DNA of 64,000 bases from Kitasatospora sp. NBC_00315. GTDB taxonomy: Bacteria; Actinomycetota; Actinomycetes; Streptomycetales; Streptomycetaceae. The position numbers were made by a program, and so were the translations under genes. Below are positions 51,318 to 58,575 of the stretch, in pieces (position 1 is the stretch's first letter; every line of letters starts with the position of its first letter). The stretch is taken from NCBI RefSeq assembly GCF_041435095.1, contig NZ_CP108025.1:6510001-6574000 (forward strand). The letters run 5' to 3'. Under the pieces are notes generated by a model. That model was given only the letters and a program-made list of their open reading frames with translations, made no database searches and was not told where the DNA came from.

Positions 51318-52156
51318 CGGATCCCCCCGGCCGGGTCCGGCTGCGGGGCGTCGGGCGCCGAGCGCAGCACGGCCAGGTGGCTCTCGCCGGAGCGCGGGTC
51401 GGTGTCGCAGAGCAGCACCGTGGTGTACCGCTGCTGCCAGGCGCGCCAGTTGCGGGCGAGGGCGAGCCACACGCTGGTGCAGTAGGTGCCCGGGCTCACC
51501 CGGTGGCGGGTCAGGCCCTCCGGGAGCGCGCGCGGGTCGAACCACGGCCCGGTCACCAGCAGGGTGCCCTCCGGGTCCTTGGCGGCGAGCTCCTCGATCC
51601 GCCCGGTCGCCGACCTGGTCGAGGGGATCGTCTCGACGTTCGTCACCTGCGGCCCGTCCTCGCTGCCCAGGACCAGCAGGACGCCGGAGTCGACCAGGTG
51701 GTTGTCGTGGACCAGCGGGAACCGGGTCGGCAGGGTGGTCTGTTCGAGGACGGCGACGACGGCCCGCCGGCTGCGGCCGGCCCGCTGGAAGGCGGCCACG
51801 ATCCGCAGCGCGGTGAACGGCGCGGCCAGCCCCTGCTGGTGGATGCCGAGGCTGGTGGCCCCACCGCCGAGCAGGTGGTCGAGGTAGGGACCGATCGCGG
51901 TGAAGGGTGTGACGTCCGGCAGCGCCTGCGCCACGATCACCAGATCGGGCGCGGCCCCGCGGACCTCCTCGTCGGCGGCCAGCCGGTCGACGAGGTCGCG
52001 GTGGTCGACGTTCGGCCCGGCGCGCAGCAGGTCCTGCGCCACCTCCAGGCCGAAGGGCTCGACCAGGTCGCGGTAGTAGGCGAGCTTCGCCGGATCGTCG
52101 TCGTAGGGCCGCCGTGGCGGGGCGACCACCACGGCGGCCGCGTTCAGTGCGGGCAT
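51314..52156 (-). CDS. Thiolase-fold (KAS-like) protein without the catalytic cysteine
   Basis: The 280-residue protein has the topology of ketosynthase or thiolase proteins: PNVDHRDLVDRLAADEEV, APDLVIVAQALPDVTPFT, LGGGATSLGIHQQGLAAPFTALRIVAAFQRAGRSRRAVVAVLEQ. The position of the nucleophilic Cys holds Gln (near residue 108), and the chain is shorter than the usual 320 residues. It probably acts as a non-catalytic partner, for example a chain-length or scaffold factor for the KAS III-like enzyme in the same operon. The assignment is by fold pattern only. Confidence 0.55.
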   Translation of the reverse strand: MPALNAAAVVVAPPRRPYDDDPAKLAYYRDLVEPFGLEVAQDLLRAGPNVDHRDLVDRLAADEEVRGAAPDLVIVAQALPDVTPFTAIGPYLDHLLGGGATSLGIHQQGLAAPFTALRIVAAFQRAGRSRRAVVAVLEQTTLPTRFPLVHDNHLVDSGVLLVLGSEDGPQVTNVETIPSTRSATGRIEELAAKDPEGTLLVTGPWFDPRALPEGLTRHRVSPGTYCTSVWLALARNWRAWQQRYTTVLLCDTDPRSGESHLAVLRSAPDAPQPDPAGGIR

Positions 52157-52157
52157 C

Positions 52158-52415
52158 TCACGCCCCGCCGGTCCGCTGGGACAGGACGTAGTCGGTGAGC
52201 GTGCCCACCGACCGGAAGTCGTCCATGTCCAGCTCCTCCGGGTCCACCGAGATGTCGACGGTGTCCTCCAGCACCATCAGCAGCTCCAGTACGGAGGTCG
52301 AGTCCAGGTGCAGGTCCTCGAAGAGCCGGGCGTCCTCGGAGAGGTCGCCGACGGCACGTTCCAGCACCTCGCTGAGGGCCGCCTCGACCGCGGACACCAC
52401 GTTCTGACGTTCCAT
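52158..52415 (-). CDS. Acyl carrier protein 2
   Basis: The 85-residue protein has the carrier-protein four-helix pattern with the phosphopantetheine serine at residue 39 in DLHLDSTSVLELLMVLED. It lies next to the BtrK-like decarboxylase and BtrJ-like ligase. In butirosin assembly BtrI plays this part, carrying the amino acid through ligation and decarboxylation, so a similar role is inferred. Confidence 0.87.
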   Translation of the reverse strand: MERQNVVSAVEAALSEVLERAVGDLSEDARLFEDLHLDSTSVLELLMVLEDTVDISVDPEELDMDDFRSVGTLTDYVLSQRTGGA

Positions 52416-52423
52416 CTTCCGTG

Positions 52424-53740
52424 TCACTCCTCTGCTGCGGGGCCGGGCAGCCCGTTGACGGCCGGCGGTCCGAAGTCGACGAGGCGCTGCTTGGCGAGCA
52501 GTTCCTCCTGGTGGTCGCGCTCCCGGACCAGGTGCGCGGTGCCGCGGTGGACGAGCACCTCGGCGGGGAAGCCGTGGCTGAGGAACAGCCCGGGCGAGGC
52601 CGTCGGTCCGTACGCGCCGGAGCGCTCCACGCCCAGCAGGTCGCCGGCGGCGACCGGCGGCAGCGGGACCTTCCTGCCGATGACGTCGTTGGGCGTGCAC
52701 AGCGGCCCGGTCACGGTGTAGACGCCCTCCGGCTCCTGCCCGTGGCGGGTCAGCGAGCGGATCGGGAAGTTGCGCTTGACGAAGCTGCCGACGCCGACCG
52801 CCGCCATGTGGTGGTTGGTCCCGCCGTCCGCGACCACGAACCGCTCGCCCAGCGACTCCTTGACGTACAGCGCGCGCACCACGTACGTGCCGGCGAGAGC
52901 GGTCAGATAGCGGCCGAGCTCGTTGATCAGCCGGCAGCCGGGGTGCGCCCGGACGAAGGGTTCGACGACCTCGTTGATCCCGGCCACCGTGGCCGCCAGG
53001 TCGAGGTCCTTCTCGTTGTCGAAGTAGGCGACGCCGAAGCCGCCGCCGAAGTCGACCGTCTCCAGCGGGACGCCGAGGGTCTGCGACAGCTCCTCGGCGA
53101 GCGCCAGGATCTGGCGGGTGTTGTGCACCAGGTCCTCGGCGTTCAGGAAGCGGGTGCCCATGTAGGCGTGGAAGCCGCGGACCTTCACCCGGCGAAGTCC
53201 GTCGATCACCGGCCGGGAGCGGCGCAACAGCTCGGCGTCGATGCCGAACTGCCGGGGCTTGCCGCTCATCGCCAGCCCCGAGCCCTTGGTGTGGAAGTCC
53301 GGGTTGACGCGCAGCAGCACCGGCACCTCCTCACGGCCGGCCTCGGCCGCGATCTCCTCCAGCGCGCGCAGCTCGTCCAAGGACTCGCAGACGACGGCGT
53401 GCAGGCCCGCCGCCACGCAGGCCTCCAGCTCCGCGCGGGTCTTCCCGGGCCCCAGGAAGATCACGTTCTCCGGCGCGATACCGGCCCGGCGGACCGTCAT
53501 CAGCTCCACGAGCGAGGAGATCTCGGCGCCGGCGCCCAGCGAGCCGAGGTACCCGGCGATCGCGACGTTGGGATTGGCCTTGAGCGAGAGGAAGACGTCC
53601 ACCGCCGGGTGGAGCCCGTCGCGCAGCGTGCGGTAGACCTCGTGCAGCACGTCGGCGTCGTAGACGAACAGCGGTGTGCCGAACTCCTCGGCGATGTGTG
53701 ACACGGGAATGCCCTGCACCCGCAGTTCCCCGGCGTTCAC
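52424..53740 (-). CDS. PLP-dependent decarboxylase, BtrK-like (fold type III)
   Basis: The 438-residue enzyme belongs to the DapDC/ornithine decarboxylase alanine-racemase fold: FLSLKANPN with the PLP lysine at residue 54, NVIFLGPGKTRAELEACV, DFGGGFGVAYFDNEKDLD, NELGRYLTALAGTYV and TGPLCTPNDVIGRKVPLP. The wording around PGKTRAELE and GGGFGVAYF is close to butirosin BtrK, which decarboxylates glutamyl-ACP to 4-aminobutyryl-ACP. Ordinary diaminopimelate decarboxylase is an alternative but is unlikely beside an ACP and an ATP-grasp ligase. Its GTG overlaps the ligase stop. Confidence 0.85.
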   Translation of the reverse strand: MNAGELRVQGIPVSHIAEEFGTPLFVYDADVLHEVYRTLRDGLHPAVDVFLSLKANPNVAIAGYLGSLGAGAEISSLVELMTVRRAGIAPENVIFLGPGKTRAELEACVAAGLHAVVCESLDELRALEEIAAEAGREEVPVLLRVNPDFHTKGSGLAMSGKPRQFGIDAELLRRSRPVIDGLRRVKVRGFHAYMGTRFLNAEDLVHNTRQILALAEELSQTLGVPLETVDFGGGFGVAYFDNEKDLDLAATVAGINEVVEPFVRAHPGCRLINELGRYLTALAGTYVVRALYVKESLGERFVVADGGTNHHMAAVGVGSFVKRNFPIRSLTRHGQEPEGVYTVTGPLCTPNDVIGRKVPLPPVAAGDLLGVERSGAYGPTASPGLFLSHGFPAEVLVHRGTAHLVRERDHQEELLAKQRLVDFGPPAVNGLPGPAAEE

Positions 53741-55104
53741 GGTGTCCTCCCGGCGTGGTCGAGTCGGCGCAGCCGGTCGGTGACCCGGCGGTCGACCGAG
53801 GCCAGGCCCTCCCGGTCGGCGGCGAAGAGCAGGGTGTACAGCCGGCCGTCGAACGGCCCGTCCCGGCCGGCCTGGGCGTTGACCGTGCCGTAGCAGGTGA
53901 CGATCAGGCCGGTGCCGTCGACCGGTGGTTCGGCCAGCTCGCCGAGGGCGTCGGCCACCTCGTCGAAGGACAGCGGCCGGTCGAGCCGCAGGGGGTAGTG
54001 CCTGGCCAGCGCCGCGCCGCCCGGGCGCAGGAAGCGCTCGGTCACCCGACCCTGGTAACTGGACATGTTCAGACGGGCGTTGATCTCCAGCACCGGGTAG
54101 ACCAGCTCGTCGGCCCCGAGCAGGGCGTCCACCCCGACGACCCCGAAGAAGCCGTCCGCGTGGAGCCGCGCACCGAGCAGGACGGCGGCGTCGGCCAGAG
54201 CCTCGTGCTGCTCCGGGGAGAGCCCGGCGGGCATCACGTGTCCCAGGTGCACGCCCCCGGCGGTCAGCGCCTCCTTGGCGAAGTCGAACCGGACCTCTCC
54301 GCCGCGGTCGATGGTGAACTGGTAGTTGAGGTCGAAGCGTTTGGGCAGGAACCTCTCCACCACCACGTGGATGGCGTCACTCCCGGAGGTGCGTGCGCGG
54401 CGGTCGACCATGCGGAGCAGCCGGTCGGCCCGGGCCCGGTCGTCGAGCACGATCAGACCCTTGCCGGAGACGCCGTAGGCGTCCTTGACGATCACCGGGC
54501 CGCCGTCGCGCAGCCCTTCGTCCAGGGCCCGGCGGAGTTCCTCCACCGTCTCGCAGCAGAAGCCGGGGATGGTGCGCAGGCCGAGCTCCTCGGTCAGCCG
54601 GCGACTGTAGATCTTGCTGTTGACCCGGGCCGAGGTCTGCGGGTCGGGCACCGCCGGGCGCAGCCCGGTCAGCCGGCAGATCTCCTGCTCCAGCGGCGAG
54701 TTGCCCATCGGCATGAGGTGGGCGCCGCCGTCGGCGAGCCGGCGCAGCCGGTGCAGCAGCTCCGGCGAGTCCAGCACGGCCGCGCTGGTCCCGCCGGCGC
54801 CGGCCGGGGCCCGGGTGACCAGCTCGGCGGGCGCCCCGAGACCGGACTTCTCGACGTAGCCCCGGTAGCCCTGGTCCAGCGGGCGGTCCAGCAGCAGGAA
54901 GTCGGTCGGCTCGGCCAGCAGCGCCCCGAGCTCCTCCATCCGCTGGACGGTCGCGGCGGTGGCCGTGACACGCGGCGCCGGCAGGCCGGTGAAGCCGTGC
55001 GCCCACTGCTTCTCCACCTCGAAGTTGCAGAGCCAGACGAACCGCGCGTCCCGGTCGCCGGTGAGCGCCTCCTTCAGGTCCGCGGTGTACGCGGTGCCGG
55101 TCAT
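53737..55104 (-). CDS. ATP-grasp amino acid ligase, BtrJ-like
   Basis: The 455-residue protein has a pre-ATP-grasp domain (WLCNFEVEKQWAHGF) and an ATP-grasp domain: SARVNSKIYSRRLTEELGLRT, PVIVKDAYGVSGKGLIVLDD, VVVERFLPKRFDLNYQFTID and PVLEINARLNMSSYQ for metal binding. BtrJ, with this architecture, ligates glutamate to the carrier protein in butirosin synthesis. Here it would load an amino acid, perhaps glutamate, on ACP 2. A peptide-ligase role, as in pheganomycin PGM1, is the main alternative. It overlaps both neighbours by 4 bp. Confidence 0.83.
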   Translation of the reverse strand: MTGTAYTADLKEALTGDRDARFVWLCNFEVEKQWAHGFTGLPAPRVTATAATVQRMEELGALLAEPTDFLLLDRPLDQGYRGYVEKSGLGAPAELVTRAPAGAGGTSAAVLDSPELLHRLRRLADGGAHLMPMGNSPLEQEICRLTGLRPAVPDPQTSARVNSKIYSRRLTEELGLRTIPGFCCETVEELRRALDEGLRDGGPVIVKDAYGVSGKGLIVLDDRARADRLLRMVDRRARTSGSDAIHVVVERFLPKRFDLNYQFTIDRGGEVRFDFAKEALTAGGVHLGHVMPAGLSPEQHEALADAAVLLGARLHADGFFGVVGVDALLGADELVYPVLEINARLNMSSYQGRVTERFLRPGGAALARHYPLRLDRPLSFDEVADALGELAEPPVDGTGLIVTCYGTVNAQAGRDGPFDGRLYTLLFAADREGLASVDRRVTDRLRRLDHAGRTP

Positions 55105-56060
55105 CGCGCGTCTCCCTTCCGATGGGTGATCACCATGGCGCCGAAGGTGGCGCCCAGGCCGACCGAGACCAGGACGTAGTGACGCCCCTCGACGAGCCGG
55201 CCCTGCTCGCGCAGCGTGGTGTAGTTCACGAACACGTCCGAGGCGTAGCAGTGGCTGTACAGCGGGATGTTGTCGAGGAAGAACCTGGCCGGGTCCGCGC
55301 CCATCTCCTTGATCGTCTGGCGCCAGGAGACCGCGTTGACGTTGTGCGGAACGACCAGGTCGATGTCGGCGAAGTCCAGCCCGGCCTCCCGGACGGCCGC
55401 CAGGATGACGTCGCCGAGCACTCCGGCGTAGGCGGCGCCGAAGCCCTGGACCTCCTCCCGGGTCATGTCCAGCCCGGCCGCGTACTCGCCGAGCGTGCGG
55501 GTCAGGAAGGAGCGCACCGTGTCCCCGGATCCGCCGGTGGTCACCAGGCAGGCGGCGGCCGCGTCCGCCATGATCGCGCTGTTCGGGATCAGCTGGACCT
55601 TCGGCGAGTAGGCCCGCTCCCCGGTCACCATCAGCGCGTACGCACCCGGCCGGCCCTCCGCCCGCAGCAGCTCGCCGGCCAGGTCGACGGCCCCGAGGCT
55701 GCTCACGCAGGCCTGCTGGGTGAGGGCGAACGCCTCGGCCTCGTGCAGTCCCAGCTCCGCGCGGATGACCCGGGCGGCGTCGATGTGCGGCGGGGTCAGG
55801 GTCTGCATGGTGTGGGCGTAGATCACGTACTCGATCCGCCGCCCCTGCGGCAGCGCCGCCAGCGCGCGGCGGGCGGCGGGGAGCACCAGGTCGAAAAGGC
55901 CGGTGCCGGGGTCGAACCGCAGCCGGTCCAGACCGTAGATCTTCCGGAACACGCCGATCTCGGCGCGCCGCAGCCCCAGCGGGCCGGCCAGTTCGTCGAT
56001 CCGCACGCTGCGTTCGGGAAGGAACGACTCGATCCGCTCCAGGGTGGTCGCGGTGCTCAT
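55101..56060 (-). CDS. Ketoacyl-ACP synthase III-like enzyme with an altered triad
   Basis: The 319-residue protein has the KAS III fold. The nucleophilic Cys is residue 118 (ALTQQACVSSLGA) and a catalytic-type His is residue 239 (VVPHNVNAVSW). Where KAS III enzymes have an Asn (GNTSAAS), this protein reads PLYSHCYASD, with His at 270. Such changes occur in KAS III relatives that transfer acyl groups instead of condensing. It may therefore be an acyltransferase or a specialised condensing enzyme. Its stop overlaps the ligase start (ATGA). Confidence 0.8.
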   Translation of the reverse strand: MSTATTLERIESFLPERSVRIDELAGPLGLRRAEIGVFRKIYGLDRLRFDPGTGLFDLVLPAARRALAALPQGRRIEYVIYAHTMQTLTPPHIDAARVIRAELGLHEAEAFALTQQACVSSLGAVDLAGELLRAEGRPGAYALMVTGERAYSPKVQLIPNSAIMADAAAACLVTTGGSGDTVRSFLTRTLGEYAAGLDMTREEVQGFGAAYAGVLGDVILAAVREAGLDFADIDLVVPHNVNAVSWRQTIKEMGADPARFFLDNIPLYSHCYASDVFVNYTTLREQGRLVEGRHYVLVSVGLGATFGAMVITHRKGDAR

Positions 56061-56070
56061 CGGTGCCCCC

Positions 56071-56898
56071 TCAGCTGCCGGAGAACTCGGCGCGGACCAG
56101 CCAGCTGCGGGCCGCGCCCCGGCGCTCGCGCGGCTGCACCTCGTACGGCCAGCGGCCCTGCCCGGCGCCGGGCTCCCCGGGCTCGCGCAGATCCCGGACC
56201 TTCCACCCGGCGGCGGCCAGGAACTCCTCCGGGTCGTCGGTGCCGAACAGCCAGGGCGTGCCGTCCTCCCGCAGGCCGTTCAGGAACGCCTTGGAGAACG
56301 GGCTGCGCAGCAACGCCCGGCTGACGAAGTCGACGGCCAGCCGGCTGCCGGGTGCGGAGACGGATCCCAGCGTGGCGAGCAGACCGGCCGCCTGCTCCTC
56401 GGTGAGGAAGAACATCAGGCCCTCCGTGACCCAGAGCGTGGGCCGCCCGGGGTCGAAACCGGCCTCGTGCAGCGCGGGCAGCCAGTCGCCGGCCAGGTCG
56501 GCCGGAACCTCGCGGCGCTCGACGGCCGGTTCGGCGCCCAGCGCCGCCAGCCGGCGGCGCTTCTCCTCGACCAGGCCGGCGTGGTCCACCTCGTACACCG
56601 TGGTTCCGGCCGGCCAGTCGAGCCGGTACGCCCGGGTGTCCATGCCGGCGGCGACCAGCACGACCTGCCGCAGGTCGCTCTCGCGCAGCACCGTGTCGAT
56701 GCTGTCGTCCAGGTACCGGGTGCGGATCGCGATGAACGGGACGAGCCCGCCACCGCCGTACTTGTCCAGGAGCTCGAAGCCGCGCGGGGCGGCCAGCTCC
56801 CGGGCGAACTCGTCCCGGAAGAGGGCGTCGCCGGTGCGCTCGGACTCCACGGCCCGGGCGGCGGCGGTCCACTGGGCCGTGTACGAGACAGCTTCCAT
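56071..56898 (-). CDS. Class I SAM-dependent methyltransferase (leucine carboxyl methyltransferase-like)
   Basis: The 275-residue protein matches the PPM1/LCMT group common in actinobacteria (TIGR00027-like): FIAIRTRYLDDSIDTVL, VVLVAAGMDTRAYRLDWPAGTTVYEVDHAGLVEEKRRRL and TLWVTEGLMFFLTEEQAAGLL. It should methylate an oxygen (possibly a carboxylate) of the pathway product. The target is unknown. It stands 10 bp ahead of the KAS III-like gene and 12 bp after the ACP 1 stop. Confidence 0.87.
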   Translation of the reverse strand: MEAVSYTAQWTAAARAVESERTGDALFRDEFARELAAPRGFELLDKYGGGGLVPFIAIRTRYLDDSIDTVLRESDLRQVVLVAAGMDTRAYRLDWPAGTTVYEVDHAGLVEEKRRRLAALGAEPAVERREVPADLAGDWLPALHEAGFDPGRPTLWVTEGLMFFLTEEQAAGLLATLGSVSAPGSRLAVDFVSRALLRSPFSKAFLNGLREDGTPWLFGTDDPEEFLAAAGWKVRDLREPGEPGAGQGRWPYEVQPRERRGAARSWLVRAEFSGS

Positions 56899-56910
56899 GG
56901 CGGGTGCCTC

Positions 56911-57159
56911 CTAGGGGAGTCGGGCGGGGGCGAAGAAGGTCTTCTCGATCGCGGAGAGCGTCTGGAAGTCCTGGATGTCGATGCTGTCGAAGTCGATCTC
57001 GGTGCCGCTCGCGCTCTCGATCACGTAGACCAGCTCCACGAAGGAGAGCGAGTCGACGAGCCTGCTCTCGATGAGGTTCTCGTCCGGTGCGACGGAGACC
57101 CGGTCCGGGTGCCGGCCCAGGATCCAGTCGCGGACGTCGTCGATTCCTGGCGAAGCCAT
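56911..57159 (-). CDS. Acyl carrier protein 1
   Basis: The 82-residue protein carries the phosphopantetheine serine at residue 37 in LIESRLVDSLSFVELVYVIE. It is likely the partner of the amino acid:carrier-protein ligase encoded just upstream, since these ligases aminoacylate a dedicated carrier protein encoded next to them. GAGGAGTGG precedes the ATG. A 149-bp spacer with tandem repeats separates it from the PPTase gene. Confidence 0.87.
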   Translation of the reverse strand: MASPGIDDVRDWILGRHPDRVSVAPDENLIESRLVDSLSFVELVYVIESASGTEIDFDSIDIQDFQTLSAIEKTFFAPARLP

Positions 57160-57226
57160 GGCCACTCCTCGGTTTCTCTCCGGCCCGCGGTGGGGGCCGG
57201 TACCGGCCCCCGGGGTCGGGGACGGC

Positions 57227-57278
57227 GGGTACGGGGATTCGGGGATTCGGGGGTACGGGGATTCGGGGGTACGGGGGC
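57227..57278. repeat. Short tandem repeat in the ACP 1 leader
   Basis: GGGTACGGGGATTCGG occurs at 57227-57242 and 57251-57266, with a partial third copy to 57278 and an extra GGATTCGG between. It is non-coding and lies between the PPTase and ACP 1 genes. It is the only sizeable spacer inside the operon. Confidence 0.8.
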
Positions 57279-57308
57279 AGGGGGGTGCGCCGGCTCTCGG
57301 GGCGGCGG

Positions 57309-57728
57309 CTACCGGGGGTCCGGGGCCAGTGGCTGCGGCTGCCCGGAACCCGTCCGGGCGAAGGCGACCGCGACCGCGCAGGGTTCGTCGTGCGCGATGC
57401 TCACGTCGATGCCCTCGATGCCGGCCTCCCGGGCGAGCCGGGCGGCGCGCCCGCTCAGCCTGACGACCGGCCAGCCGCCGTCGTCGCGCAGGATCTCCAC
57501 GCCGAGCCACGGCAGGGTCTGCCCGGACTGCCGGAACAGCTTGAAGACGGCCTCCTTGGCGGCCAGCCGCCCGGCGATGCCCGCGACGTCCGGGGCGGCC
57601 GGCGCCGAACAGAGCCGCAGCTCCCGCTCGGAGAGCATCCGGGCGAGGGCCGGGCCGGCTCCCGGAGCGAGCAGCTCGCGCACCCGGCCGAACGGGACGA
57701 GGTCCACTCCGACCCGTCCGCCGGACAT
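57309..57728 (-). CDS. AcpS-type 4'-phosphopantetheinyl transferase (first copy)
   Basis: The 139-residue protein has VGVDLVPFGRVRELL, the GRLAAKEAVFKLF signature and IDVSIAHDEPCAVAVAF. It activates carrier proteins with phosphopantetheine. Its start is 1 bp beyond the stop of the amino acid:carrier-protein ligase gene, and it precedes ACP 1, its likely target. A second AcpS-type gene lies in the same operon. Confidence 0.86.
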   Translation of the reverse strand: MSGGRVGVDLVPFGRVRELLAPGAGPALARMLSERELRLCSAPAAPDVAGIAGRLAAKEAVFKLFRQSGQTLPWLGVEILRDDGGWPVVRLSGRAARLAREAGIEGIDVSIAHDEPCAVAVAFARTGSGQPQPLAPDPR

Positions 57729-57729
57729 C

Positions 57730-58575
57730 TCAGGACACCTGTCGCGCGGCGGTCCGCACCGCGTCCAGGGCCTGCGCCGCGTCGTCCCCGTGCAGGTCGA
57801 GCAGGACGGAGAGCCAGCGCTCCAGACCGAAGGCCACGCAGCTGCTGTAGGCGAAGTCGTTGTGGGCGAGCCGGATGTCGCAGCGCTCGCCGAAGAAGTT
57901 GCGGTGCGTGTTGACCGAGGAGATGGCCAGGTCACCGACCTGGAACTCGTACTTGACCGGGCTGAGCTTCTGCAGCAGCGCGCGGCCGCCGTCACTCTGG
58001 AAGAACGGGTCGAACGCGGGGACCTTGTCCAGCTTCAGCGAGAGCGCCTCGGCGAACGCGGCGATCCGCTCGCCGAACACGCCGATGACGTCCTGGGTGT
58101 GCTCGAAGGAGCCGAGCGCCACGATCTCCCGCATCTGGAAGCTGAGCAGTCGGCGCAGGCCCTCGTAGCGCTCCTCGGCGCGGAAGCAGCGGTTGACCAG
58201 GGTGGTCAGGGTGTCGGGGGCGACGACGGTGTTCCGATGGTACAGAAAGGCGCTGTAGCAGGTCGCGTGCGGGAGGCCGACCTGCGCTCCGGTCAGCGCG
58301 GAGGGCGGGAAGACACCGTCCGCCGGCTTCGCCCCGCCGTCCGCCAGATCGAGCCGGGCGGCCACCAGGGCCAGGTGCGGGAAGTTGGTGTAGACGTCGA
58401 ACCGCTCCAGGTCGGAGACCGGGTACAGCGGCGGCGCGAGGATCTCGCCGGCGCCGGCGGACCGGCCCCACCCGCTGAACGTCCGGTCGAGCTCCAGGAG
58501 GAGGTCGGTGCGGCCGGGGTCGAGGATGACCAGCCCCTCGGAGAGGTCCGCGGCGTGCGGCAGGGTGTGGCCCAT
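57730..58575 (-). CDS. Amino acid:[carrier protein] ligase (SerRS-like catalytic core)
   Basis: The 281-residue protein matches the atypical class II aminoacyl-tRNA synthetase relatives that aminoacylate carrier proteins. The segments HATCYSAFLYH, NRCFRAEERYEGLRRLLSFQMREIVALG and YSSCVAFGLERWLSVLLDLHG align with the family. They place zinc ligands at Cys106, Glu150 and Cys246, as known for these ligases. There is no tRNA-binding arm. It would activate a small amino acid (Gly, Ala or Ser type) with ATP and load it on ACP 1. It overlaps the N-oxygenase stop by 1 bp (TGATG). Confidence 0.88.
   Translation of the reverse strand: MGHTLPHAADLSEGLVILDPGRTDLLLELDRTFSGWGRSAGAGEILAPPLYPVSDLERFDVYTNFPHLALVAARLDLADGGAKPADGVFPPSALTGAQVGLPHATCYSAFLYHRNTVVAPDTLTTLVNRCFRAEERYEGLRRLLSFQMREIVALGSFEHTQDVIGVFGERIAAFAEALSLKLDKVPAFDPFFQSDGGRALLQKLSPVKYEFQVGDLAISSVNTHRNFFGERCDIRLAHNDFAYSSCVAFGLERWLSVLLDLHGDDAAQALDAVRTAARQVS

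Noticed and set aside
52424..53740. Primary diaminopimelate decarboxylase (LysA)
   Set aside because: The motifs fit the fold, but the overlap with an ATP-grasp ligase and an adjacent ACP, plus BtrK-like wording, favour a carrier-bound substrate.
57730..58575. A seryl-tRNA synthetase
   Set aside because: The protein is 281 residues, lacks the tRNA-binding coiled-coil arm, and has the Cys-Glu-Cys zinc set of amino acid:carrier-protein ligases.
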